In this document: piece by piece, positions 1-9,142 of the stretch
How positions within the stretch are numbered: the first letter of the stretch is position 1
How the letters are laid out: each line of letters opens with the position of its first letter
DNA from: Pannonibacter phragmitetus DSM 14782
GTDB taxonomy: Bacteria > Pseudomonadota > Alphaproteobacteria > Rhizobiales > Stappiaceae
NCBI RefSeq assembly: GCF_000382365.1
Contig: NZ_KB908221.1
Coordinates: 1 to 64,000, forward strand
Length of the DNA stretch: 64,000 bases
Direction: 5' to 3'
Made by a program: the position numbers and the translations under genes
Notes under the pieces: model-generated
What the model saw: the letters and a program-made list of their open reading frames with translations, nothing else
What the model was told of the DNA's origin: nothing
The model's database searches: none

Positions 1-164
1 CCATGATCGCCAAGGCAATAGCCCAGAATGAGCCGCAGCAGATCCACCGCACTCGAAAACGACCGCCGCCGCCGCAAGGCACCGGTCTGCGACGCGCTCT
101 GCTCAAGAAAATCGCTGCCGCCAAGCCGCTCGACAACGCCTCGCCAGTCATCAGTCAGAAGTGA
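1..164 (+). CDS. C-terminal fragment of an unidentified protein (cut by window edge)
   Basis: An open frame runs from the left edge to a TGA at 162-164, giving at least 53 residues. The fragment is basic and proline-containing, with RKRPPPP and LLKKIAAAKPL stretches, and matches no family I recognise. Codon third positions are less GC-rich than in the other genes here, so it could be a chance frame or the tail of an acquired or fast-evolving gene. Its start, if real, lies outside the window. The following 145 bases to the next gene are fairly AT-rich at first and show no clear terminator. Low confidence. Confidence 0.25.
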   Translation, partial: MIAKAIAQNEPQQIHRTRKRPPPPQGTGLRRALLKKIAAAKPLDNASPVISQK

Positions 165-309
165 TTCGGGTCTCATGCAAACTCAGAATCACAAAGCAAA
201 AATCGTCGCAACAAAATAAGTTAGCGCGTATGGGTCTTGTGCCGGGGCCTGTAAGGGGCTTGAGGCCTGCAAGGCCAGCTCTTCTCGTCACTTTCACAGA
301 CAGAAGAAA

Positions 310-1680
310 TTACCCGCCCGCCACAAGCCCCGCGCTTTCCAGTGCCGCAGATTGACGGGCAGCGACCGTCTCCACCTTGAAACCATCAATCTGTTCGTTG
401 AACAGGCGGAAGAAATTCAGCTCGGCGCGCAGATGCAGGAACACACCGCCGAGGCCGATGGCGGCGCGGTCCATGAAGACGAACTCGCGCGGCACCGTCA
501 CCGGGCCAAGCTTCTTCAGCGACTGCTGCACGCGGAAGGCTTCCTTGCGGCCATATTCGGCCGGGCTCACCCCGTCAGCGATGGAGCGCACGCGGTCGCT
601 CAAGAGCGGGCCATAAATGAAACGGGCCCAGATGTTCAGCACATCGATCAGCTCCCGCGTCAGTCCCTTGAAGCCCCAGCGCTCATAAGCCGAGACCACC
701 CGTGCCTCATCCTCATGCAGGAGCCCCAGATAGAGATCCACCACGCCTTCGACAAAGGCAGGCGGGAAGATGCGGATGCAGCCGTAGTCGAGCAGGTTGA
801 TGCCTGCCGCCTCGCCGTTTTCCTGAAACACGGTGTAATTGCCAAGATGCGGATCGCCATGGATAACACCGAAATGGCTGAAAGGATGCCACCAGGCATG
901 GAACATGGTGGCGGCCAGCCGGTTGCGCGTCTCCAGATCCGCGTCCTTCCAGTCCAGCAGCGGCCGGCCATCCAGCCAGCCCATGGTCAGCAGGCGATTG
1001 GTGGAGAGTTCCGGCACCACCTCGGGCACGCGGATGCGCGGCTCATCCTTGAAAATGGCGCGGTAGACGGCCGTCTGCTGCGCTTCGCGCTGATAATCCA
1101 GCTCCTCGCGCAGCCGCTCGCCGATTTCCTTGGCGATTTCGCGGGTATCGATGGCCGACTGCATGCGCCGGTGCAGGGAGAACAGCACGGAAAGCTGGCT
1201 CAGATCCGCCTCAACGGCAGAGGCCATGTCGGGATATTGCAGCTTGCAGGCCAGTGCACGGCCGTCCTTCGCCTCGGCCCGGTGCACCTGCCCCAGCGAG
1301 GCGGCCGCCGCGGGCTCCTTCTCGAAGATGGCGAAGCGCTGCTCCCAGTCCGCGCCCAGTTCGGCACGCATGCGGCGCTTGACGAAAGCCCAGCCCATCG
1401 GCGGGGCATTGGCCTGCAGCTTGGCAAGTTCGGCAGCATATTCGGGTGGCAGCAGATCGGGGATGGTGGAGAGAAGCTGTGCCACCTTCATCAGCGGCCC
1501 CTTCAGGCCGCCCAGCGCGGCGGCAAGGCTCTCGGCATCCTTCCTGTTGTCCGCCGCAAGACCGAAGAGCTTCGCCCCCGCCAGCTTGGCGGCAACGCCG
1601 CCCACATTGGTACCCACGCGGGCATAGCGGCCAACGCGGGCCGAAAACCGGTTGGCTTCCCTGTCATTACCTGCGGACAT
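310..1680 (-). CDS. ABC1/UbiB/AarF family atypical protein kinase-like protein
   Basis: About 456 residues, normal for the family. The ABC1 (UbiB/ADCK/COQ8) fold is shown by the N-terminal K-V-A-Q motif near residue 65 (a variant of KxGQ), an alanine-rich AAASLGQVHRA loop, the ATP-site lysine in LACKLQYPD, the catalytic-loop motif HGDPHLGN and a metal-binding LLDYG (DFG-like). Members support ubiquinone biosynthesis or lipid homeostasis as membrane-associated ATPases; which applies here cannot be told from sequence. I chose the ATG at 1680 over a TTG one codon earlier; AGGAAG lies just upstream. It is the last gene of a leftward set with the DUF3445 and PepF genes. Confidence 0.9.
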   Translation of the reverse strand: MSAGNDREANRFSARVGRYARVGTNVGGVAAKLAGAKLFGLAADNRKDAESLAAALGGLKGPLMKVAQLLSTIPDLLPPEYAAELAKLQANAPPMGWAFVKRRMRAELGADWEQRFAIFEKEPAAAASLGQVHRAEAKDGRALACKLQYPDMASAVEADLSQLSVLFSLHRRMQSAIDTREIAKEIGERLREELDYQREAQQTAVYRAIFKDEPRIRVPEVVPELSTNRLLTMGWLDGRPLLDWKDADLETRNRLAATMFHAWWHPFSHFGVIHGDPHLGNYTVFQENGEAAGINLLDYGCIRIFPPAFVEGVVDLYLGLLHEDEARVVSAYERWGFKGLTRELIDVLNIWARFIYGPLLSDRVRSIADGVSPAEYGRKEAFRVQQSLKKLGPVTVPREFVFMDRAAIGLGGVFLHLRAELNFFRLFNEQIDGFKVETVAARQSAALESAGLVAGG

Positions 1681-1783
1681 CAAGGCTTCCTGACATGCTG
1701 AACTCTTGTCCTGCTCCCATATGGGACGCTGGCTCCGTTCAGCAAGTCACATTGCCAATCCCCATCAACGGAGGCTGGCCCCA

Positions 1784-2668
1784 TCAACGGACACTGGCGA
1801 GATCTGCGACGAGCTGGTCGCGGTGCAGCGTCAGGCCCTTGTAGCGCAATTGCGCCTCATCAAGGCTTCCAAGCTGCTCCACCAGCCCTGCGGCCAATTC
1901 CCGCGCCCCCGGCTGCGCGGCCAGCAGGCGCAAGGGATCGTGATGGATCTTGATGGTGAACAGCAGATCGCCGCTATCCGGCAGCCGTGAGAGCGTCTGC
2001 CGCTCCACCCGGATGAAGGCGCCCGCCAGCATCGCCCCCTCGCCTTCCGCCATTTGCGGAGACATCTGCTTGGGGCGGGAGTGGTGCAGCTCCGGGCTGT
2101 CATAGACCGACCAGTTGAGCCGCGCCACAAGCTGGCCGGGCTTCAGATTGTCGAAGATCCGGTCAATCGTCTGCCCCATACGTCCGGCGTAACCGGGCAC
2201 ATGCTCATGGATCTGCGCCATCGGCTGCGACGCCTTGGCGGCCAGCGACCAGGAGGACGGAAAACAGAGCGAGGCCGCAGCCAGGCGCCAGCCGCCCTCC
2301 CCCTTGCGCATCAGCACCAGATCTTCCTGCACGGCGCGGCTGATGGTCTGCAGCGGCGGCTCGGCACCCTGCATACGGAAGACAGAGCCATCCGCCTGCA
2401 ACGCAACGCCGCCGCCCTCAGCGCGGTAAAGATCCGGATGGGCTGCCGGCAGATGCTCTGAGAGAAGAGCGAATGCCTCGGCCTGAGCCGCCAGTGTTTC
2501 AGGCTCGCTGTGGATCACCACATCCGGCACGGTTGCCATCAGCTCCCGCTTGCGTGCCAGCTGTTCGGCAAAACGCTCGTCCGGATCAAACCAGCGCTCC
2601 TGCGGCACCGGTTCCAGACCAATGGAGAAGGGACGCTTCGAGCCGTCATAAGGCGTGTAACGGAACAT
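1784..2668 (-). CDS. DUF3445 family protein, haem-dependent oxidative N-demethylase-like
   Basis: A 294-residue protein matching the DUF3445 family, whose studied member is a haem-dependent oxidative N-demethylase alpha-type subunit. Seen here are the typical N-terminal FDPDERFAEQLARKREL segment, the central EDLVLMR and LCFPSSWSLAAK stretch, and the IHEHVPGYAG region that is strongly conserved in the family. A single soluble domain with no signal peptide. The substrate is unknown; the partner subunits found in demethylase operons are not present nearby, so the enzymatic assignment is by family only. The start has a strong ribosome site (GAGGAGAGGGG directly upstream). It follows the pepF gene by 35 bases and probably shares its transcript. 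Confidence 0.85.
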   Translation of the reverse strand: MFRYTPYDGSKRPFSIGLEPVPQERWFDPDERFAEQLARKRELMATVPDVVIHSEPETLAAQAEAFALLSEHLPAAHPDLYRAEGGGVALQADGSVFRMQGAEPPLQTISRAVQEDLVLMRKGEGGWRLAAASLCFPSSWSLAAKASQPMAQIHEHVPGYAGRMGQTIDRIFDNLKPGQLVARLNWSVYDSPELHHSRPKQMSPQMAEGEGAMLAGAFIRVERQTLSRLPDSGDLLFTIKIHHDPLRLLAAQPGARELAAGLVEQLGSLDEAQLRYKGLTLHRDQLVADLASVR

Positions 2669-2703
2669 CCCCTCTCCTCATTTCAACAATGGAAAACCGA
2701 GCT

Positions 2704-4521
2704 TCAGTCTTCCATCGCCTCCAGCTCGTCGATGATGCGCTCGATCACCGACAGGCCCTTCTTCCAGAAGCCCGGATCGCCGGCATCAAGCCCGAAGGGC
2801 GCCAGCAGCTCCGAATGATGCTTGGTGCCACCGGCCTTCAGCAGATCAAAATACTTCTGCTGGAACCCGGCTTCGGCCTCTTCGTAAACAGCATAGAGCG
2901 AATTCACGAGGCAGTCGCCGAAGGCATAGGCATAGACATAAAAGGGCGAATGGATGAAGTGCGGGATATAGGTCCAGAAGGTCTCATAGCCCTCACCCAG
3001 ATGGATGGCGGGTCCAAGGCTTTCGCGCTGAACATCCATCCAGATCTCGCCGATGCGCTCCGCCGTCAGCTCGCCGTTGCGCCGCTCGGAATGGATGCGG
3101 CGCTCGAAGCTGTAGAAGGCAATCTGCCGCACCACCGTGTTGATCATGTCCTCTGCCTTGGAGGCGAGCATGATCTTGCGAGTGCGCTTGTCCTCGGCCT
3201 TGTCCAGCAGCGAGCGGAAGGTCAGCATCTCGCCGAAGACGCTCGCCGTCTCGGCCAGCGTCAGCGGCGTCGGCGCCATCAGCGGGCCGTTGGGGGCAGC
3301 GAGCACCTGATGGACGCCGTGACCCAGCTCATGGGCCAGCGTCATCACGTCCCGCGTCTTGCCCAGATAGTTGACCAGCACATAGGGATGCGCACTCGGC
3401 ACGGTGGGGTGGGCAAAGGCACCCGGTGCCTTGCCGTCGCGCGCAGGCGCGTCGATCCAACCCTTGTCGAAGAAACGCTGCGCGATTTCCGCCATCTCCG
3501 GCGAGAAACCGGCATAGGCTGCCAGGACCGTATCGCGGGCCTCGCTCCAGGGGATGACACGGTTGTCCGCCTTCGGCAGCGGCGCATTCCGGTCCCAGTG
3601 GTTCAGCTTGTCCATGCCGAGCCAGCGGGCCTTGAGCGCATAGTAGCGGTGCGATAGGCGCGGATAGGCCTCGCGCACGGCAGCCACCATGGCATCCACC
3701 ACCTCGCGTTCCACCCGGTTGGCAAGGTGCCGGCTGTCGGCAATGTCCTCGAACTTGCGCCAGCGGTCGGAGATTTCCTTGTCCTTGGCCAGCGTGTTGG
3801 TGATCAGCGTGAAGACCCGCAGGTTCGCCTTGAAGGTCTCGGCCAGCGCATCGGAGGCTGCCTTGCGCCGAGCCGGATCAGCATCCTGCAACAGGTTCAG
3901 CACCTGCTCAATGGCAAGGTTTTCCCCGCCAACGGTGAAGCGAAGCGAGGCGATCGTTTCGTCAAATAGCCGGTTCCAGGCACCGCGCCCGGTGACGGAC
4001 TTTTCGTGGAACAGCTGCTCCACCCGGTCTTCCAGCTGGAACGGCTTTTCCTTGCGCAGATCCTCGAACCAGGGCCGGTAGTGTTTCAGGCCGGAATCCT
4101 CCAGCGCCGCTTCGATCACCGCATCCTCGATGGAGTTGATCTCCAGCGTGAAGAACAGGAGGTGGGAGCTGGCCGACGTGATCTTTTCCTGCACGTCGCC
4201 ATAAAACTTCTGACGGGCCGGATCGGTGGTGTTGCCGGCATAGACGAGGCCCGCGAAGGAAATCAGCTTGCCGAGCAGGTCTTCCAGATCCTCAAAGGAC
4301 TGGATCGCAGCAAGAAGCCCGTCCCTGTCTTCAGCGGCAAGCCTTGCCAGATGCCCCTTGTAAGCGCCTTCAAACTGGCGGGAGCGTTCGAGACCTGCGG
4401 CCAGATCAGCCTGAACCTGCGGTGCATCCAGTGCCGGATAGAGGTCTGTGAGATCCCATTCCGGCAAGTCGCCCAGCCCTGTTGCGGTTGCGTGGGCGCT
4501 GGCGGCTTCAATACCCTTCAT
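2704..4521 (-). CDS. pepF: M3 family oligoendopeptidase F
   Basis: A 605-residue cytoplasmic zinc metallopeptidase of family M3, which degrades short peptides. The zinc site HELGH is visible near residue 395 and is followed by the downstream glutamate region typical of M3 (ETASVFGEM). The C-terminal helical part with HFIHSPFYVYAYAFG is also characteristic of PepF/M3B enzymes. Length agrees with the family. A longer frame upstream exists, but the ATG at 4521 has a GGAGG at the right distance (4526-4530) and gives the usual N-terminus, so I place the start there. First gene of a leftward group with DUF3445 and ABC1 genes; divergent from the sigma-54 activator. Confidence 0.95.
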   Translation of the reverse strand: MKGIEAASAHATATGLGDLPEWDLTDLYPALDAPQVQADLAAGLERSRQFEGAYKGHLARLAAEDRDGLLAAIQSFEDLEDLLGKLISFAGLVYAGNTTDPARQKFYGDVQEKITSASSHLLFFTLEINSIEDAVIEAALEDSGLKHYRPWFEDLRKEKPFQLEDRVEQLFHEKSVTGRGAWNRLFDETIASLRFTVGGENLAIEQVLNLLQDADPARRKAASDALAETFKANLRVFTLITNTLAKDKEISDRWRKFEDIADSRHLANRVEREVVDAMVAAVREAYPRLSHRYYALKARWLGMDKLNHWDRNAPLPKADNRVIPWSEARDTVLAAYAGFSPEMAEIAQRFFDKGWIDAPARDGKAPGAFAHPTVPSAHPYVLVNYLGKTRDVMTLAHELGHGVHQVLAAPNGPLMAPTPLTLAETASVFGEMLTFRSLLDKAEDKRTRKIMLASKAEDMINTVVRQIAFYSFERRIHSERRNGELTAERIGEIWMDVQRESLGPAIHLGEGYETFWTYIPHFIHSPFYVYAYAFGDCLVNSLYAVYEEAEAGFQQKYFDLLKAGGTKHHSELLAPFGLDAGDPGFWKKGLSVIERIIDELEAMED

Positions 4522-4710
4522 AAATCCTCCGGTTGCATCCGTGCGATGCGTCAAAGACATGTCTGCAAGTCTGTGCTTGTTGAAATTAGGGCGCAAACCC
4601 CGTCACAAGCAATCATCATTCTATCGAATGGCGCCATGATTATGGACGATTTGTTTACTTGCGGCTGCGAATGATGGCCCGAATTGAGACAGGTAAGGCC
4701 GGGACGTAAA

Positions 4711-6267
4711 ATGGTAGCAGCCAGCGGACGCATCCTCGTTGTTGATGACGACCCGATCCAGCGCCGCCTGTTGCAGGAGGCCATCACCCGTTTTGGCTAC
4801 AGGGTGAAGCTTGCCGAAAACGGTGCCGAAGCGCTGAAGATCATGACAGGTGCGGAAGGCGCGGATATCGACCTTGTCGTCATGGACATGGTGATGCCGG
4901 AGTTGGACGGCCTTGGCGCCCTGCGCCAGATGCGCGCCCAGAAGATTGCCGTGCCGGTGATCATGCAGACCGCACATGGCGGCATCGACACAGTCGTCAA
5001 TGCCATGAATGCGGGCGCGCAGGATTTCGTCGTCAAGCCTGTGTCGGCGGAGCGGCTGGAGGTTTCCATCCGCAATCTGATGAAGGTCTCAGCACTCGAG
5101 AGCGAAATCACCCGCCTGCACAAGCGCGCGTCCGGCACGCTGACCTTCAACGAGATCATTACCCGCTCGGCCGCCATGGAGCGCGTGCTGCGTCTTGGCC
5201 AGCGGGCCGCCTCGTCCAACATTCCGATCCTGATCGAAGGAGAGAGCGGCGTCGGCAAGGAGCTGATCGCCCGCGCCATCCAGGGCACCAGTGACCGCAA
5301 GTCGCGCCCTTTCATCACCGTGAACTGCGGCGCCATTCCGGACAATCTGGTGGAATCGATCCTCTTCGGCCACGAGAAAGGCGCCTTCACAGGCGCGGTC
5401 GACAAGCATGTCGGCAAGTTCCAGGAAGCCCATGGCGGCACCCTTTTCCTGGACGAAGTGGGCGAGTTGCCTATGGAAGTGCAGGTCAAGCTCCTGCGCG
5501 CGCTTCAGGAAGGGGAGATCGACCCCATCGGCGCCCGCCGCCCCGTGAAGGTGGACTTCCGGCTCATTTCCGCCACCAACCGGCGCCTGCTGGATCTGGT
5601 GAAGGAAGGCGGCTTCCGCGAGGATCTTTATTACCGGCTCAATGTGTTTCCGATCTGGATCCCGCCGCTGCGCGATCGCATCGAGGACATTCCGGCGCTG
5701 GCCCGCCATTTCCTCGCTCGCTTTGCAGCGGAGGAAGGCAAGCCGCAGGTGCGCGGCATTTCGGCTGAGGCTCTGGCCCTGCTGCAGGCCTATACCTGGC
5801 CCGGCAACATCCGCCAGCTGGAAAACACCATCTTCCGCGCCGTGGTGCTGTGCGACGGCGACCAGCTCGTGCCTGAGGATTTCCCGCAGGTGGCAGCAGC
5901 ACTCGATCATCCCCTGCCGGTTCCGGAACTGAAGGCCGGGCCTGCCAGCGTGACCGCGGGCTCTTCGCCAGCGGCAGGTGCAGCCGCCACGTTTTCCATA
6001 GGCTCTCCACAGGGCGGCCAGGCTGTGCCGCCTCATCATCAAGCTGCCACAAGCGCACCCTACGGGTTCCTCCGCAGTCTGGACGACGACGGGCACTTGC
6101 GCAGCCTGACGGCCGTGGAAGAGGAAATGATCCGGACAGCCATCAGCCACTACGGCGGGCGGATGACCGAAGTGGCAAAGCGGCTTGGAATTGGCCGCTC
6201 GACACTGTACAGAAAGCTGAAGGATTACGGTCTGGAGGACGGTGCGGACCAGCGCGAGGACGTGTAG
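4711..6267 (+). CDS. sigma-54-dependent response regulator (NtrC/AtoC type)
   Basis: About 518 residues with three parts: an N-terminal receiver domain (residues about 6-120) with acidic DDD pocket and phospho-acceptor in MDMVMP; a central AAA+ domain with Walker A GESGVGKE, the sigma-54 contact loop GAFTGA and Walker B TLFLDEVGE; and a C-terminal Fis-type helix-turn-helix (EVAKRLGIGRSTLYRKL). A proline/alanine-rich linker of some 80 residues precedes the HTH and is longer than usual. It activates sigma-54 promoters when phosphorylated. No sensor kinase is adjacent, so its signal and targets are unknown. ATG at 4711 chosen over an upstream TTG at 4684. Confidence 0.93.
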   Translation: MVAASGRILVVDDDPIQRRLLQEAITRFGYRVKLAENGAEALKIMTGAEGADIDLVVMDMVMPELDGLGALRQMRAQKIAVPVIMQTAHGGIDTVVNAMNAGAQDFVVKPVSAERLEVSIRNLMKVSALESEITRLHKRASGTLTFNEIITRSAAMERVLRLGQRAASSNIPILIEGESGVGKELIARAIQGTSDRKSRPFITVNCGAIPDNLVESILFGHEKGAFTGAVDKHVGKFQEAHGGTLFLDEVGELPMEVQVKLLRALQEGEIDPIGARRPVKVDFRLISATNRRLLDLVKEGGFREDLYYRLNVFPIWIPPLRDRIEDIPALARHFLARFAAEEGKPQVRGISAEALALLQAYTWPGNIRQLENTIFRAVVLCDGDQLVPEDFPQVAAALDHPLPVPELKAGPASVTAGSSPAAGAAATFSIGSPQGGQAVPPHHQAATSAPYGFLRSLDDDGHLRSLTAVEEEMIRTAISHYGGRMTEVAKRLGIGRSTLYRKLKDYGLEDGADQREDV

Positions 6268-6595
6268 CGGCCAAGGCTGCGGCATTTTGGCACCTGTCAA
6301 CAGAAGTTTCGCAGCGCGCTGACCGCGCAGCACCTTCGCAAATGCCAGCCGGTGCTGTCTCTGCAGGAGGACAAGACGATGGGAATCAGCCGGTTATCAA
6401 ATGCGGTATACGCAGAAACAGGGGCTGGATTCCTTATTGTAAATTCGCCACTATGGGCCGTGAAATGAAATCACGGTAAAAACTTCTTAACCTCGCGCCG
6501 GTAACGTCCTCTTCATCATCGGGGGGAAGTTCCGGCCGCCAGGCCGATAGAATGCGAGAAGTGATTTGCGTAAACGGTTTGCCCGAGACAACGCC
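6268..6595. other. 328-base intergenic region with a short SD-preceded frame
   Basis: No known gene or RNA family is apparent. The region holds one short open frame with a good ribosome site (separate entry) and a moderately AT-rich stretch around 6430-6495 that is the likely promoter area for the DUF882 gene. No strong terminator follows the sigma-54 activator gene. Confidence 0.5.
6379..6468 (+). CDS. possible 29-residue small protein
   Basis: An ATG frame of 29 codons starts 8 bases after a perfect AGGAGG (6365-6370), the best ribosome site in the neighbourhood. The predicted peptide has a short hydrophobic stretch (GAGFLIVNSPLWAV) and resembles nothing I know. It lies between the sigma-54 activator and the DUF882 gene. 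Short frames with a chance SD are common, so this is a weak call. Confidence 0.2.
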   Translation: MGISRLSNAVYAETGAGFLIVNSPLWAVK

Positions 6596-8332
6596 ATGAC
6601 ACGACTGAAGCGCCTTGCGGCGCTCGTCTGTGTTGCCGGCGCCATGCTCCTTGCACCTGCCCTGGTTGCACCCGGTGTGTCATCTGCACATGCCGAAAGC
6701 CGCACCCTCAAGCTCTATAACGTGCACACCAAGGAAAGAGTTCAGATCACGTTCAAGAAAGACGGCCGGTATATCCCGGGCGGCCTGCGTGACGCGAACC
6801 GTTTCCTCCGGGACTGGCGGCGCAACGAGATCACCAACATCGACCCGAATCTGCTCGACCTGGTCTGGGAAGTGTACCAGCAGGTCGGCGGACGTGATTA
6901 CATCCACGTGGTGTCGAGCTACCGTTCGCCGGCAACCAACAACATGCTGCGCGGCCGCTCTCGCGGTGTGGCGCAGAAGAGCCAGCACATGCTCGGCAAG
7001 GCGATGGACTTCTTCATCCCCGGCGTTGATCTTGCAAAGCTCCGTGCCACCGGCCTGCGCAGGCAGGTTGGCGGCGTCGGCTTCTACCCCACCTCCGGCT
7101 CGCCCTTCGTCCATATGGATACCGGCAGCGTCCGCCATTGGCCGAAGATGACGCGCCAGCAGCTGGCAAACGTCTTCCCGGATGGCAAGACCGTTCACAT
7201 TCCCTCTGATGGCAAGCCGATGCAGGGCTATCAGCAGGCGCTCGCCGAACTGAAGAGCGGGCGCCGGTCCGCACCGGTTGTCGTGGCCAGCAACTCGGAT
7301 GACGAGGAAGGCGGCAGCGGCAACAGCCGTATGAACACGCGTGGCCAGACCCTCACCTCAGGTGACGACGGCCGGATCGTGCGCCCGGCCTCGACCGGTG
7401 GCCGCAACTTCCTGGCTGCCCTCTTCTCCGGCGAGGATGATGACGTCGAAGAGGCTGCTGCACAGCCTGAGCGCGCCCCTGCCCAGGTGCGCCCGGGTGC
7501 AGTCGCTGCACGCGGCACTGCGGCAGCAACTCCGCCCGCCGCAGCGCCGGTCCAGGCCCCTGCTGCAGCACCGGCACGGGCACCCGAGCCTGAAGCTCCT
7601 GTTGTGACCGCAGCCACGCTGCCGCAAGGCAAGCCCGCCGAGGCGCGCGAGCCGGCCAACATTCCTTTCCAGATCGCATCGGCTGATGCAGGTGGCGTCA
7701 GCGCAGACGATGCTCTGAAACAGGCTGCCGCGGCGCCTGTCCCGGCCTCCGCTCCGGCACAGCCGGCAGCCGCCGTGCAGCAGCTGGCGGCAGTGGCTGT
7801 ACCGCATGCCAAGCCGCAGTCGGCCGCCGCACGTGCCGTGGCGCAGGCCACCGACCCGGTCTCTGCAATCCTCGCAGCCACGGGCACCCAGCCCGCACCC
7901 AAGCCACAACTGGCAGCAGCGGCCATGGCCTATGCCTCGCAGGCAGCCACACAGCCGCAGCCGGCCACGCAGGACGTGCTGCGCGCCAAGGCCGCAGAAG
8001 CTGCAGCCCGCATGGCCCGCGACAAGAAGAAGCCGGCGGCGCCTGCTCCGACCCTTGCAGGTCTCGTCCCCTCACAGATCAAGGACCCGCTCGCAGGCTT
8101 TGCCCGCGCACCGGACAAGACTTCGCCGGAAATCATCTCGGCTGAATCGACGCTGCGCACCGGCACCTTTGCAAAGATGAGCCATCCGAACCAGCGCAAG
8201 CTGACGGAGCTGCTGGAGCCGGGCAACCGCTTCCTGAAGAACAGCTTCACCACGGCCGCTCCTCAGGACATCCGTGCGGACAGCTTCACTGGCAATGCCG
8301 TGGCAATCCTCCCGGTGGTCTACACGCGCTGA
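6596..8332 (+). CDS. DUF882 / peptidase M15-like secreted protein
   Basis: About 578 residues. An N-terminal signal peptide (KRLAALVCVAGAMLLAPAL) is followed by a DUF882 domain, a LAS-type (M15-like) zinc fold related to murein endopeptidases: SSYRSP, an HxxxxxxD segment in QHMLGKAMDFF and a final FVHMD supply the expected metal ligands. After about residue 220 comes a long alanine/proline/glutamine-rich low-complexity region of roughly 300 residues and a more ordered C-terminal tail. It probably acts on peptidoglycan in the periplasm; the long disordered part may span or tether. ATG at 6596 preferred to a TTG at 6566. A strong terminator follows. Confidence 0.85.
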   Translation: MTRLKRLAALVCVAGAMLLAPALVAPGVSSAHAESRTLKLYNVHTKERVQITFKKDGRYIPGGLRDANRFLRDWRRNEITNIDPNLLDLVWEVYQQVGGRDYIHVVSSYRSPATNNMLRGRSRGVAQKSQHMLGKAMDFFIPGVDLAKLRATGLRRQVGGVGFYPTSGSPFVHMDTGSVRHWPKMTRQQLANVFPDGKTVHIPSDGKPMQGYQQALAELKSGRRSAPVVVASNSDDEEGGSGNSRMNTRGQTLTSGDDGRIVRPASTGGRNFLAALFSGEDDDVEEAAAQPERAPAQVRPGAVAARGTAAATPPAAAPVQAPAAAPARAPEPEAPVVTAATLPQGKPAEAREPANIPFQIASADAGGVSADDALKQAAAAPVPASAPAQPAAAVQQLAAVAVPHAKPQSAAARAVAQATDPVSAILAATGTQPAPKPQLAAAAMAYASQAATQPQPATQDVLRAKAAEAAARMARDKKKPAAPAPTLAGLVPSQIKDPLAGFARAPDKTSPEIISAESTLRTGTFAKMSHPNQRKLTELLEPGNRFLKNSFTTAAPQDIRADSFTGNAVAILPVVYTR

Positions 8333-8359
8333 TCTGCGGGCGTAGACAGCTCGGAACAA

Positions 8360-8389
8360 AAAAAAGCGGCCTCTCGGGGCCGCTTTTTT
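8360..8389 (+). terminator. rho-independent terminator of the DUF882 gene
   Basis: Perfect stem AAGCGGCC / GGCCGCTT flanked by A and T runs, ending in TTTTTT. It lies 28 bases after the DUF882 stop codon. Confidence 0.92.
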
Positions 8390-8405
8390 CATGTCCGGTA
8401 TCCTG

Positions 8406-8433
8406 AAACAAAAACGGGCGGCCAAGCCGCCCG
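8406..8433 (-). terminator. rho-independent terminator of gapR
   Basis: Read leftwards, an ACGGGCGGC / GCCGCCCGT stem is followed by TTTTGTTT. It lies just after the stop codon of the DUF2312 gene. Confidence 0.88.
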
Positions 8434-8457
8434 TGTGTGCCGGTCGTGGACCGGTGA

Positions 8458-8721
8458 TCAGCCGTTTCCGGCGTAGGCAGACATGCCAAGAGCCTGAAGG
8501 TAGAGATCGAGGATCGCTTCCTCTTCCTCGCGCTCGTGCGGCTGCTTCTTGCGCAGGGAGATCACCTTGCGCAGGATCTTGACGTCGAAGCCATTGCCCT
8601 TGGCCTCTGCATAGACATCCTTGATGTCATCGGAGATCACCTTCTTCTCTTCCTCAAGGCGTTCGATACGCTCGATGAACGCCCTGAGCTGGTCTGCGGC
8701 AACGCCACCCGGATCTGACAT
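8458..8721 (-). CDS. gapR: DUF2312 / GapR family nucleoid-associated protein
   Basis: An 87-residue protein of the DUF2312 (UPF0335) family. The family's studied member, GapR of Caulobacter, binds overtwisted AT-rich DNA and helps topoisomerases ahead of replication and transcription. The sequence shows the conserved [20 protein letters not shown] helix followed by [22 protein letters not shown] and RKK motif. Length is normal. A clear AAGGAG lies upstream of the ATG. It is transcribed alone and closed by its own terminator. Family membership is secure; the DNA-twist-sensing role is by homology. Confidence 0.93.
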   Translation of the reverse strand: MSDPGGVAADQLRAFIERIERLEEEKKVISDDIKDVYAEAKGNGFDVKILRKVISLRKKQPHEREEEEAILDLYLQALGMSAYAGNG

Positions 8722-8820
8722 GCTAGCACTCCTTCAGTTTTGAATTGCGCCTGCCCTGCCACGGCCTGAAGGCCGGGTCAAGCGGCGGCTTGAGGGGAAG
8801 CCCCAAAGTTTGAAGACGGA

Positions 8821-9123
8821 TCAGTGCTCCGGACGGCTGGCGTCGAAGGCGGCCTTCTGTTCCGCCGTCGCCTCGCGCTGGTGGAGACGCTTCCAGTCTT
8901 CATAAGGCATGCCGTAGACAAGTTCCCTTGCCTCGTCCTTGCCGAGGTTCATACCGGCCTTGCCCGCTTCTTCCGCCATCCAGTTGGACAGGCAGTTGCG
9001 GCAGAAACCGGCGAGATTCATCATGTCGATGTTCTGCACATCGGTGCGCTTGCGCAGGTGCTCCACCAGCCGGCGGAAGGCCGCTGCTTCCAGCTTTTCT
9101 TGTGTCGCTGCATCAAGATCCAT
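8821..9123 (-). CDS. DUF1244 family protein
   Basis: A 100-residue cytoplasmic protein belonging to DUF1244, a family conserved across alpha- and gammaproteobacteria with a helical fold and no established function. Recognised from the run HLRKRTDVQNIDMMNLAGFCRNCLSNW, which carries two conserved cysteines, and YGMPYEDWK near the C-terminus. A GGAGAGA ribosome site precedes the ATG. It lies 19 bases after an N-formylglutamate amidohydrolase gene in the same direction, so the two are likely co-transcribed. Confidence 0.9.
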   Translation of the reverse strand: MDLDAATQEKLEAAAFRRLVEHLRKRTDVQNIDMMNLAGFCRNCLSNWMAEEAGKAGMNLGKDEARELVYGMPYEDWKRLHQREATAEQKAAFDASRPEH

Positions 9124-9142
9124 CGCTGTCTCTCCGCTTGTA

